Shown here: piece by piece, positions 34,716 to 42,908 of the stretch
Numbering within the stretch: the first letter of the stretch is position 1
Layout: every line of letters starts with the position of its first letter
DNA from: Caldilineaceae bacterium
GTDB taxonomy: Bacteria > Chloroflexota > Anaerolineae > Caldilineales > Caldilineaceae
Assembly (NCBI GenBank): GCA_022823185.1
Contig: JAJDXQ010000036.1
Location: 96,940 to 160,939 of the forward strand
DNA: 64,000 nucleotides
Reading direction: 5' to 3'
Notes under the pieces: model-generated
Seen by the model: the letters and a program-made list of their open reading frames with translations, nothing else
The model's database searches: none
Told to the model about the DNA's origin: nothing
Position numbers and translations under genes: made by a program

Positions 34716-35564
34716 TCAGGTGTCAAGGGGAAGTTCACTGACTGCGCCGGGGGGTCGCTGGGCCGCGTTGGGCTCGGACGCGCGGTTTACAGGGACCTGA
34801 CGGAGGCGATGGATGAAGTCGGTCGACTTCAGGCGGCGTTCCAGGACTGAAACCAGGTAACGCTGCAGGACGCTTTCGGCTGCGAGGGCAGTGGGTATCC
34901 CGATTTGGAGCTCTCGAAGGGAGCCCCAGGGCGTACGCGAAAGATGGCGCAGCACTTTGAGAACGTTTGACGCAATTGGCTGCGCGCCTTGCGCTGCGCG
35001 GCCGCAGTTTGGGCAGAACACGCCGCCGGCATTCAGGTGGAGGAAATTCTCTCCGGGGCGCAACTCTTCGGCGCAGCCGAGGCAGGAGAAGAGTTCCGGT
35101 TGAAAGCCAACCTGTGTCAAGAGCTGGAGCTCGAACCAGCGCAAGAGAAGGTCCTTCTTTACGGCGTTCGTCGCGTTCTCGTTCAGTTCCCTCAAGCATA
35201 GCAGAAGCAGATCCCACACAGTTTCGTTCTCATCATCCTCCGCGGTGAAGGCGTCGATGAGCTCGCAGACGTAGGCCGCCTGGCTGATGCAGTCGAGGTC
35301 GGCGCGCAGCTGGAGAAAGCTCTCAACGGTCACGCTTTCGGTGATGATGTCCCAGGTACGGGCTTGGGCAAGGAGGAGATTGGTGTGGCTGAAGAGTTCC
35401 AGGTGGCCGGCCTTGCGGCTGGTCGTCTTGCGGATTCCCTTGGCGATGAGCAGACGTTTGCCCAGGCGCGGGGTGAAGACGGTCAGAATCCGGTCGGCGT
35501 CACTGTAGTTTCTGCGCCGCAGAATCACGGCCCTGGTTCGATAGGAGTGGCTTCTCTCGGGCAA
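34716..35564 (-). CDS. recO: DNA repair protein RecO
   Basis: A 282-residue RecO, which helps load RecA at gaps with RecR in the RecFOR pathway. The N-terminal OB-fold reads YRTRAVILRRRNYSDADRILTVFTPRLGKRLLIAKGIRK. The helical middle includes AAYVCELIDAFTAEDDEN, and a zinc-ribbon has CLGCAEEL and CPNCG, the usual four cysteines. The start is TTG 35564, supported by AAAAGGGA 8 bases upstream. The Pro-rich C-terminus looks disordered. Confidence 0.93.
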   Translation of the reverse strand: MPERSHSYRTRAVILRRRNYSDADRILTVFTPRLGKRLLIAKGIRKTTSRKAGHLELFSHTNLLLAQARTWDIITESVTVESFLQLRADLDCISQAAYVCELIDAFTAEDDENETVWDLLLLCLRELNENATNAVKKDLLLRWFELQLLTQVGFQPELFSCLGCAEELRPGENFLHLNAGGVFCPNCGRAAQGAQPIASNVLKVLRHLSRTPWGSLRELQIGIPTALAAESVLQRYLVSVLERRLKSTDFIHRLRQVPVNRASEPNAAQRPPGAVSELPLDT

Positions 35565-35673
35565 CTGGTGTTCCCTTTTTGACTCTTCTGTGTAGTGTCG
35601 GCGGTCTGATGCACTGTGACAGGCGGTAAGTTTACTCCGGAACCAAAGGCTTGATCGATAGTCTTAAGTTGCC

Positions 35674-36747
35674 TCAACTCTTCGGGTCTTCGGCTTCGGT
35701 CGCCAAGAGAACCAGTTGTTCCGGTGTTCCCAAGGTAATGAGCGTGTCGCCGGCCCGTAAGGGAAAGTCAACGCCGGGGTTGACGAAGGTTTCTCCGTCC
35801 GGCCGGCGCACGGCCAGGATGTTGGCGCCCAATCTCTTGCGAACTTCTGTATCGGAAATGGTGCGATCGCGCAAGTGGGAGCGTTCGCTGATTTCGATTT
35901 CTTCGATGAGAATGTCAACTTCACCGCGATGCATCACGACATCCATGAACTCGAGGATATTGGGATGGACCAATTGGCGCACCATGCGGCGGCCGCTGGT
36001 TACGTAGGGGTTGATGACATGGTCGACACCGGCGATCAGGAGCTTGCGTTCGCTCTCGGGGCTGTTTGCGCGAGAGATTACGGTCAAATCCGGGTTAAGG
36101 GCGCGCGCGGTCAGCGCCACGTAGACATTGTCGGAGTCGTTTGGGAGGCAGCAGCAGATGCCGGTGGCATGGTCGATACCGGCCTGGATCAAGGCACTGT
36201 CGTCGGTGGCGTTTCCCTCTACCATGATCACCTTGGTGTTTTCGAAGTGGGGGCGGAGCGATGCCAACATCTCTATCAAGACCAGTTCTTCGTTATGGGC
36301 CAGGAGGTCGTGAACCACAGCCTCGCCAACGCGACCGTAGCCGCAAACGATAAAGTGTCCTCTGAGTTTTTCGATCCGACTCTGCATTCGCCTTCTCCCA
36401 ATGAGGCTGCGAAATTCTCCGGCAACGATCACGTCTGCCAAAGTGCTAAACGCGTAGGCAGTGGTGCTGACCCCCATGATAATCATAGCCCCGGTAAAGA
36501 CGCGCCCGGCTGGCGAGAGAGGCCGGATTTCACCGAAGCCGACCGTGCTGATGGTGATGACCGTCATATAGACGCTGTCGGTCCAGGGCCAACCTTCGAT
36601 CAGGACGTACCCCACCCAGCCGATGGCGAGCAAGAGGGCATAGAGCCCCACGACGACGATGATATGACGATAAAACCTTCGGCCTGGGGCAGTCAAGTTC
36701 GCGAGCCTCTCATCGTTTGTAGTCGGTTCGCTTGCCGATTGCTGCAA
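35674..36747 (-). CDS. Potassium channel with RCK (TrkA-N/TrkA-C) domains
   Basis: A 357-residue two-span K+ channel. The membrane part is residues about 25-105 with selectivity filter TVGFGE. The RCK domain begins HFIVCGYGRVGEAVVHDLL, a Rossmann fold. The TrkA-C domain at the end reads ANILAVRRPDGETFVNPGVDFPLRAGDTLITLG. Ligand gating is expected but the ligand is unknown. The start is TTG 36747; no better ATG exists before the first membrane span. Confidence 0.9.
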   Translation of the reverse strand: MQQSASEPTTNDERLANLTAPGRRFYRHIIVVVGLYALLLAIGWVGYVLIEGWPWTDSVYMTVITISTVGFGEIRPLSPAGRVFTGAMIIMGVSTTAYAFSTLADVIVAGEFRSLIGRRRMQSRIEKLRGHFIVCGYGRVGEAVVHDLLAHNEELVLIEMLASLRPHFENTKVIMVEGNATDDSALIQAGIDHATGICCCLPNDSDNVYVALTARALNPDLTVISRANSPESERKLLIAGVDHVINPYVTSGRRMVRQLVHPNILEFMDVVMHRGEVDILIEEIEISERSHLRDRTISDTEVRKRLGANILAVRRPDGETFVNPGVDFPLRAGDTLITLGTPEQLVLLATEAEDPKS

Positions 36748-36882
36748 AGCCGGGCTGAATGTAGGAAAGGCGGTCCGCTTTTGTCAGACAAGGGAAGGGC
36801 TCTGGGCAGCAACGCGAAGGGAAAATGTAAGCAAACGCTGTCGCGGGCAAAAGATTCATGCAGGATCGGCGACAAGCCAAAA

Positions 36883-37839
36883 TCACGGCGACTGCCTTTC
36901 ATGCGAGATTCCAAAACGGGCGGACTGAGTCTGGCGTACTGACTCTTTCTTGACGAACACGGGCACTGGACGGCCGCGTAAGCGAAACTGGAGGGACTCG
37001 TAAAGTCTCCTTGAACGGGCATTGCTTTCCTGCGTGTTGAGATAGACGCGACGAATATCCAGGCTTCTGGTGTAACCGAGACAGGCGACCAGCAGCTGGC
37101 GTCCGACGCCCTGGTTCTGGGCATTGGGATGGACGGCGAGCCTCACGATCTGAGCTGAAGAGAATCCGCGGGCGGAGCCGTCCTGGTGCAGCCGAAGGGC
37201 CGTGTATCCGATCGGTGTCCCTTCGGTCTCTGCGACTTCAAAGCGACAGTCGCGATGCAGGGCGAGCAGGTCGGACTCTCCCATATGCCACAGGGGCTCG
37301 AAGGCTGCGGCGTCGACAGCGGCCAGGCCTGCGAAGTCAGTCTTCTGCGCTGGGCGCAGGTTCGCCGGTTGGGGCGCCGGCTGAAAATCGCGAGCCTTGC
37401 ATTCGTAAAAACGGACTGCATCGGAGATTTCGAATCCTGTTTCTTTCAGGCTTGCATGGAGCCAGCGCTGTTCGGAGAGGGCGAAAAAGAGATAGCCATA
37501 CTGGCAAGGAGGCAGAAGTCGCTGCGCGAAGCAGAAGAGGGCTCTGAACTGTAAACGCGCGGCGTGGCCGGCCGATGAAAATGCGGCAGCTCGCAGCGAA
37601 ACTTTGGTGGAGGCATTTGGCGGGAGAGCCGGAGAGCGCTGCGCCAGTCGGAGAGAGATATAGCCCCTGAGCCTTTTGGCGCGCTGGTCCATGAGGACGG
37701 CGTTTGGGCCATCGAGCAGGTCTGGTTCAGAGGCGTCGCCCAGTTCATCATAGAAGTAGCTGCGCGGGCCGGCGGCAAACAGGTGGCTCAGCGCTGGCAG
37801 ATCCTGCTTACGGCCCGGGCGAATCGATGGGAGAGTCAT
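36883..37839 (-). CDS. GNAT acetyltransferase with divergent N-terminal half
   Basis: A 318-residue protein. Residues about 160-290 form a GNAT domain: LRPAQKTDFAGLAAVDAAAFEPLWHM, then SSAQIVRLAVHPNAQNQGVGRQLL with the acetyl-CoA Q/RxxGxG/A loop, and TQESNARSRRLYESLQF. The N-terminal half also begins like a GNAT (SIRPGRKQDLPALSHLF), so it may be a degenerate tandem. Its ATG overlaps the rfbB stop by 4 bases, tying it to the dTDP-sugar operon; a sugar-amine acetylation role is possible but unproven. Confidence 0.82.
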   Translation of the reverse strand: MTLPSIRPGRKQDLPALSHLFAAGPRSYFYDELGDASEPDLLDGPNAVLMDQRAKRLRGYISLRLAQRSPALPPNASTKVSLRAAAFSSAGHAARLQFRALFCFAQRLLPPCQYGYLFFALSEQRWLHASLKETGFEISDAVRFYECKARDFQPAPQPANLRPAQKTDFAGLAAVDAAAFEPLWHMGESDLLALHRDCRFEVAETEGTPIGYTALRLHQDGSARGFSSAQIVRLAVHPNAQNQGVGRQLLVACLGYTRSLDIRRVYLNTQESNARSRRLYESLQFRLRGRPVPVFVKKESVRQTQSARFGISHERQSP

Positions 37840-38873
37840 TGCGTTTCATTGTAGGTCTTACGCGCCCCGTATACGGCCCGGTAGTAATCCTTGAATTCAC
37901 CGTCCCGAATTGGCTGCCACCACGACTGATTGTCTCGGTACCAACGGGCAGTTGACCGAATCGCTTCTTCGGGCGTGAAATCGGGCTCCCATCCCAGCGC
38001 GAGCATTTTGCTTACATCGAGGCTGTAACGGCGGTCGTGTCCCTGGCGATCTTCGACATGCTGGATCAGGCTGCGGGGTTTGTCGAGCTCGTCGAGGAGA
38101 ATTTCGACCATCTCCAGGTTTGTCATTTCGCTGCCAGTACCGATGTTATAGGATTCGCCGAGGCTTCCATGTTTCAGGATGAGGTGGATTGCGTCGCAGT
38201 GGTCGGCGACGTACTGGTAGTCTCGCATCTGCTGTCCGTCACCGTAGACGGGCAGGGGCATTGAAGACATGGCGTTGGTAATAAAGAGGGGGACGACCTT
38301 CTCGGGATACTGGTAAGGTCCGATGTTGTTGGCGCCGCGGCTGATGGTCACCGGCAGGTCGTAGGTAGTGTGGTAGGCGTTGACGAAGAGGTCGGCGCTC
38401 GCTTTGCTGGCGGAATAGGGGCTGCGGGGAAGCAGGGCATCGTCTTCGACGGAACGGCGGCGGCCTTCGATATGGCCATACACTTCATCTGTACTGATCT
38501 GGTGGAAGCGGAGATTCCCGAAATTGCGGGCCGCTTCCAGGAGTACGTAGGTCCCTAACACGTCGGTCTGGACAAACCCGCCGGGATCAAGAATCGAGCG
38601 GTCAACGTGCGTTTCGGCGGCAAAGTTCACGATGGTATCGATGCTGAAGTCGGAAATGGCGCGCTCCACACTGGCTGCGTCACAAATGTCGCCGCGCACG
38701 AAGTTGAACCGTGCACCGAAGCGTTCACTGACGCCGGCAAGGTTTTCAAGGCGTCCGGCGTAGGTGAGTTTATCGTAGACGGTGACATTGGCGGCAGTGT
38801 CGCGTTGCAGGATGTGGCGGACGAAGTTGCAGCCGATGAAACCTGCGCCGCCGGTCACCAGGATGTTCTGCAT
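37836..38873 (-). CDS. rfbB: dTDP-glucose 4,6-dehydratase
   Basis: A 345-residue SDR enzyme converting dTDP-glucose to dTDP-4-keto-6-deoxyglucose. It has the NAD-binding GGAGFIGCNFVRHIL, NFAAETHVDRSI, the catalytic segment ISTDEVYGHIEG with Asp-Glu, the catalytic YSASKASAD, and TISRGANNIGPYQYPEKVVPLFI. Length is normal. It is the second committed step after RfbA, and both genes lie in one minus-strand operon separated by an unknown gene. Confidence 0.95.
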   Translation of the reverse strand: MQNILVTGGAGFIGCNFVRHILQRDTAANVTVYDKLTYAGRLENLAGVSERFGARFNFVRGDICDAASVERAISDFSIDTIVNFAAETHVDRSILDPGGFVQTDVLGTYVLLEAARNFGNLRFHQISTDEVYGHIEGRRRSVEDDALLPRSPYSASKASADLFVNAYHTTYDLPVTISRGANNIGPYQYPEKVVPLFITNAMSSMPLPVYGDGQQMRDYQYVADHCDAIHLILKHGSLGESYNIGTGSEMTNLEMVEILLDELDKPRSLIQHVEDRQGHDRRYSLDVSKMLALGWEPDFTPEEAIRSTARWYRDNQSWWQPIRDGEFKDYYRAVYGARKTYNETQ

Positions 38874-38901
38874 AGGCGCCTTTCAGTGCAAGGTGATGCC
38901 G

Positions 38902-39720
38902 CTACTTTCGCGGGCGGCGGTTGCTTTCCCAGGTGCGCCGTAAACGCCTGACTCTTCCGGGTTGGCGGTTTGCGGGCAGGGGGAACTCCACGCCCAGGGT
39001 TAAGGTTGGAAGTTGGCGCAAGGGCGGCAGGAGGCGCCGGTCGAGGCCGCGCGGGGCCTGCGTTCGCCAAGCCCACTGCCAGTGCGTCTTCTCTTCGCCG
39101 CCCGCCGTGGCAGCCAGGAAGCCGATATCATTCCAGAGAGCGAGTCTGGCCGACCCGATTACGGCCAGCAGTTTGTCCCAATAGGCGCGCATCTTGGGTT
39201 GCTCGTAATCGAAAAAATGCACGGTAAAGCTGGAACACGCCTCGCCCCGCATTGCTGGAGGCTGCGCTGTCTGGTAAGCGGGGAAGAACTCGTGCGCCCA
39301 ATACTGTTCGGCGCGGTGGAAGGATGGCAGAAGCAGGTCGGCGAAGAAGGTGACATTGACGGTGCTTACGCGCTCCTCAACTTCCACGAGGCGGGGGGCA
39401 TGCTCCGGCCACAGATCGAAGAATGCGGGGATGTCGAACTCGTTCCATTCACCGTAGGCTTTCGCCATACGGCGCAGCCTGTCAGCCACCTGGGAGATGG
39501 TGGTGACAGCTGTCTGCGCTTCCTTGTCGGGGACATGGTTCTGGACGAAGTAGGCAGGGGGAAGAGCACGTTTTCTGAAGATACTGGTGTAGGATGCCGG
39601 GAGCGCGCAGCGGTCGATCTGACGCAAGCCGGCGGCGAGGGCCGGCACACTCCGGGCCGCGATGTGAGGCTCAGGCCGGGCGCCGTTGCGTCTTTGCAGA
39701 GGAGTCGGCCCGTCGATCAT
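38902..39720 (-). CDS. Unknown protein inside the dTDP-sugar operon
   Basis: A 272-residue soluble protein that I do not recognise. The region [64 protein letters not shown] is rich in aromatic residues and helices; the last 60 residues are basic and Pro-rich. It overlaps rfbA by 4 bases (ATGA) and precedes rfbB by 28, so it is co-transcribed with dTDP-sugar synthesis. No transferase or epimerase motif was found. Confidence 0.7.
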   Translation of the reverse strand: MIDGPTPLQRRNGARPEPHIAARSVPALAAGLRQIDRCALPASYTSIFRKRALPPAYFVQNHVPDKEAQTAVTTISQVADRLRRMAKAYGEWNEFDIPAFFDLWPEHAPRLVEVEERVSTVNVTFFADLLLPSFHRAEQYWAHEFFPAYQTAQPPAMRGEACSSFTVHFFDYEQPKMRAYWDKLLAVIGSARLALWNDIGFLAATAGGEEKTHWQWAWRTQAPRGLDRRLLPPLRQLPTLTLGVEFPLPANRQPGRVRRLRRTWESNRRPRK

Positions 39721-40607
39721 AGGTCCGATGGCTCCGAGAATTCATCGCGTAGAAGTTGCAGGAGATAGTGGCCGTAACGGTTGGTCTGCAGGGATTCAGC
39801 CAACGCGCGGAACTGACTGCGGTCGATGAAACCTCTTCGGAATGCGATCTCCTCCGGGCAAGAGATCATCATGCCCTGTCTTTCCTGAAGGGCGTGTACG
39901 AAATTGGCGGCCTGGAGGAGTGATTCGTGCGTTCCGGCATCGAGCCAGGCGAAACCCCGCCCGAGCGGTTCGACCTGCAGTTCGCCGCGGCCGAGGTAGT
40001 CGTTGTTGATGTCGGTGATTTCCAACTCACCGCGTGCGGACGGCGTTAGGGTCTGGGCGAGGTCCAGGACGCGTCGGTCGTAGAAGTAGACGCCGGGCAC
40101 GGCGAAGTTGGAGCGGGGGTTCGCCGGTTTCTCCTCGATGCTCAGGGCCTTGCCGTCGTCGTCGAATTCGACGACTCCGTAGCGCGTGGGATCTGCGACT
40201 GGGTAGGCGAAGACCAGAGCGCCGCTGCGAAGTTTGGCCGCCTTCTGCAGGATGTCGGGAAGGCCGTGACCGTAAAAGATATTGTCGCCGAGGACGAGAC
40301 AGACGGGGGAATCCCCGACGAAGTCACGCCCGACGATGAAGGCATCGGCGATGCCGCGTGGCTTGCTCTGCTCGATATAGGAGAAACAGATGCCCCACTG
40401 GGAGCCGTCCTGGAGCAGTTCCCGGTAGAGCGGGAGGGCCGAGGGAGTGCTTACCACAAGGATGTCGCGGATGCCGGCGAGCATCAGCATGGAAAGGGGG
40501 TAGTAGACCATCGGCTTGTCGTAGACGGGCAGGATCTGCTTGCTCAGGCTGGTCGTCAGGGGGTAGAGCCGGGTGCCGTGTCCACCGGCCAGGAGGATGC
40601 CTTTCAT
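39717..40607 (-). CDS. rfbA: Glucose-1-phosphate thymidylyltransferase
   Basis: A 296-residue nucleotidyltransferase making dTDP-glucose from dTTP and glucose-1-phosphate. It has the [11 protein letters not shown] signature at residues 8-18, then [58 protein letters not shown] and [13 protein letters not shown]. Length matches short-form RmlA. First gene of the rfbA-unknown-rfbB-GNAT operon. Confidence 0.95.
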   Translation of the reverse strand: MKGILLAGGHGTRLYPLTTSLSKQILPVYDKPMVYYPLSMLMLAGIRDILVVSTPSALPLYRELLQDGSQWGICFSYIEQSKPRGIADAFIVGRDFVGDSPVCLVLGDNIFYGHGLPDILQKAAKLRSGALVFAYPVADPTRYGVVEFDDDGKALSIEEKPANPRSNFAVPGVYFYDRRVLDLAQTLTPSARGELEITDINNDYLGRGELQVEPLGRGFAWLDAGTHESLLQAANFVHALQERQGMMISCPEEIAFRRGFIDRSQFRALAESLQTNRYGHYLLQLLRDEFSEPSDL

Positions 40608-40688
40608 GCTCCATGCTCCTGGCGATACCCCCGGCGGCAGGGAGTTGATCGTGACACGTACTATCCTCTTTCCATGGGTCTGGGCAGT

Positions 40689-41342
40689 CTACTGTCCATA
40701 GCCGGTGACGATGACTGAATCTTCAGCATCCAGGAGCACAGCGCCGACGATGTTCGACTGGACCTTGTCGAGGACGCCTTTGGCCAGTTCGGCCTGCTCC
40801 CTTTTGGTGCGGCCTGCGGTTACGGCGAGAAGCGTGCCGTCGACCTGGCTGGCCCAGAGGGCGGCGTCGGTCACGGCGAGAACGGGCGGCGCGTCGACGA
40901 GGACGTAGTCAGAATCCGACGCCAAGGTCTGAAGAAGCTCTGCGAGCCGTTTGTAGCTGAGGAGCGAGACCGGGTTATGCGGGGGAGGGCCTGCCGCCAG
41001 GACGCGCAGGTTTGCCACTCCGGTTTCGGCCAGGACGGGATTGCCGCCGTTTTGGAGCCAGTCGGTGAGTCCGGCGGCGGCGCTGACACTGAATATTTCA
41101 TGCTGGCGGGGGCGGCGAAGGTCTCCGTCGACGACGATCACGCGGTCTCCTGCGTCAGCCATCACAACGGCGAGATTGGCGAGGGCGTCGCTCTTGTTTG
41201 TAGCGGCATCGGGGCAGGTGACAAGGAGAGTTTGCAGTGATCTGTCGAGGCTGGAAAACTCTATATTTGTCCGCAGGCTCTGGTAGGCTTCGGCAGCTGC
41301 GCTGCGAGGCGAGGTCAAAGTGACAAGTGACAGGGACATCAA
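40689..41342 (-). CDS. CpsD/CapB-like tyrosine-kinase family protein with altered P-loop
   Basis: A 217-residue member of the BY-kinase/ParA-like family that pairs with Wzz proteins in polysaccharide export. It starts with AAAEAYQSLRTNIEFS, as BY-kinases do. Walker A' is VIVVDGDLRRPRQ (69-81) and Walker B VLVDAPPVL. The Walker A region reads PDAATNKSD (44-52), where kinases have PGEGKST: the Lys and Ser remain but the glycines are lost. The C-terminus has one Tyr (GYGQ), not the usual Tyr cluster. Kinase activity is therefore doubtful. Confidence 0.8.
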   Translation of the reverse strand: MMSLSLVTLTSPRSAAAEAYQSLRTNIEFSSLDRSLQTLLVTCPDAATNKSDALANLAVVMADAGDRVIVVDGDLRRPRQHEIFSVSAAAGLTDWLQNGGNPVLAETGVANLRVLAAGPPPHNPVSLLSYKRLAELLQTLASDSDYVLVDAPPVLAVTDAALWASQVDGTLLAVTAGRTKREQAELAKGVLDKVQSNIVGAVLLDAEDSVIVTGYGQ

Positions 41343-41406
41343 GGCTTCCTTTTATCGAGCTACGTGCCAGGGCGGCCTGGTCGAAAAACAGAGACGCGGC
41401 AAAAGG

Positions 41407-42135
41407 CTACCCCCGGCTCACTGCGGGCGCCGGGAGGCCTTTGCGGACTTCCTGGCTGGCTTTTGCGTTCTCGGCAGAGACGGGGATCACGCCGAGGACG
41501 GGAAGTCCCAGCGTTCGTTCCACCGAATCCGGCGTACGCAGGAAGCCGCTCTCGACCCAGACGATCAGGAGTATCAGGCCCACGCCAAGCAGAAAGCCGA
41601 GAACGGCGCCTGCGAGGGCATTGATGACAGGCTGGGGCTGGTAGCGGGCCCCCTCGATCACCCTGCTGACGATTTTGACTTCGATGCGATCGCGTTTGTC
41701 CTGCTGGGCGTAGTAGGCCGTGCGTTCATCGACGAACCAGTCGGCCAAGGTCAGGGCCATGTTTTCGGCAACGATCTTGTCTCTGGACCTTGCCTCGATT
41801 TCAATGGTAAAGGTGGATGAATCCGAAGCGACGTTGGTCAGGCGCAGGAATTCACTGGGGTGCATGTCCAACTGGGCGCGTGCGATCACTTCGCCGGCGA
41901 CTTCATGCGTGCGCAGATTGAGGACAAAGTTGCGCATCAGCTCCTTGGCTGAGTTGCCCAAGCCCCAATCGGGCCGGGCCGGCACCGTGCTGACCTGAAC
42001 TGTCGCCCGGTACATTTCCTCCTGCAGGAAGCTGACTCCGTAGGAGAGCAGGGCGGTAAGCAGAATTGCAACGACAGCTATCCAGCCGAATCGGCGCAGG
42101 ACGCCTCCATATTCCTGTATCACGATTGCCTCCAT
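41407..42135 (-). CDS. Wzz/YveK-like polysaccharide co-polymerase, first
   Basis: A 242-residue chain-length-determinant-like protein. Two membrane spans flank the outer region: WIAVVAILLTALLSYGVSFL at residues about 18-37 and ALAGAVLGFLLGVGLILLIVWV near 175-196. The outer part is helical, with FTIEIEARSRDKIVAENMALTLADWFVD. The cytosolic tail TPDSVERTLGLPVLGVIP is the part that normally touches the partner kinase. It lies 65 bases upstream in transcription of the CpsD-like gene. Confidence 0.85.
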   Translation of the reverse strand: MEAIVIQEYGGVLRRFGWIAVVAILLTALLSYGVSFLQEEMYRATVQVSTVPARPDWGLGNSAKELMRNFVLNLRTHEVAGEVIARAQLDMHPSEFLRLTNVASDSSTFTIEIEARSRDKIVAENMALTLADWFVDERTAYYAQQDKRDRIEVKIVSRVIEGARYQPQPVINALAGAVLGFLLGVGLILLIVWVESGFLRTPDSVERTLGLPVLGVIPVSAENAKASQEVRKGLPAPAVSRG

Positions 42136-42184
42136 ATAGGGCTAACGGCTGTTCAGCTGCGCGCGGCGAACGCCTTGCGCGTGC

Positions 42185-42898
42185 TTACAAACGAGCGCGC
42201 GGTCCGGTCCGTTGTCTGGGCACTGCGACCAGGAAGGGCAGGCCCATTTCCTCCAGTTCTTCGCGACGACGTACGGTGTCGTCCATGTACTCCTGCAAGA
42301 AGGCGAGGCCAATGCCCGCGACCAAGGCGAGCAGGATTCTAAGGGGCCATTCTACCCGTTCGCGGGCGCTCCGGCCTACTGGATCGACAGTGGGTGAATC
42401 CATCAACTGAACTCCTGCTCCCTGCGTTCCCAACTGAGCGAAGTAGGAGGAGGCGTTTTGCTCCAGCTCATCCACGGCGGCGTCGGCGATGGCCTGCAGG
42501 GCAACCGGGTCGTGCCAGTTAAAGGTGAGACGGATGATGCGATGCTGTTGACCGGTATTGGCCTGGGCCCGAATCAGGCCGGCGGGGATGGCGATGCCGC
42601 GTTCGGCGAGGCGGAGATTTACGGCGCTGGCGAAAAGTTCGGCGGCGAGCACTTCAGTAAAGTCGTCCACCAGGTACTCGCTGGTCATCCAAGCGTAGTA
42701 GCGCGGGTCATACTGCGCGGCGTCAGCTCCTTCCAAAGGGAGGACTCCGATAAGGAGGCGCATGGTAGTGGTGTAGGAGGGCGGCGGCGTTTCCCACGGT
42801 CGCAGCTGCACTGCGCTGAAAAGTGCGACCAGGATGGGCAGGAGCAGGGGGGCGACCCAGCGGCGCTTCAGGATTGCCCAGTAGGCACGCAGTTCCAT
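42185..42898 (-). CDS. Wzz-like polysaccharide co-polymerase, second
   Basis: A 237-residue protein with Wzz topology: span 1 is WVAPLLLPILVALFSAVQL (residues about 14-32), span 2 WPLRILLALVAGIGLAFLQEYMDD, and the tail RRREELEEMGLPFLVAVP parallels the kinase-docking tail of the first. Sequence identity to its neighbour looks low. Two different co-polymerases next to one kinase-like protein suggests a hetero-oligomer, which is an inference. Confidence 0.8.
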   Translation of the reverse strand: MELRAYWAILKRRWVAPLLLPILVALFSAVQLRPWETPPPSYTTTMRLLIGVLPLEGADAAQYDPRYYAWMTSEYLVDDFTEVLAAELFASAVNLRLAERGIAIPAGLIRAQANTGQQHRIIRLTFNWHDPVALQAIADAAVDELEQNASSYFAQLGTQGAGVQLMDSPTVDPVGRSARERVEWPLRILLALVAGIGLAFLQEYMDDTVRRREELEEMGLPFLVAVPRQRTGPRARL

Positions 42899-42908
42899 GG
42901 CATATTGC

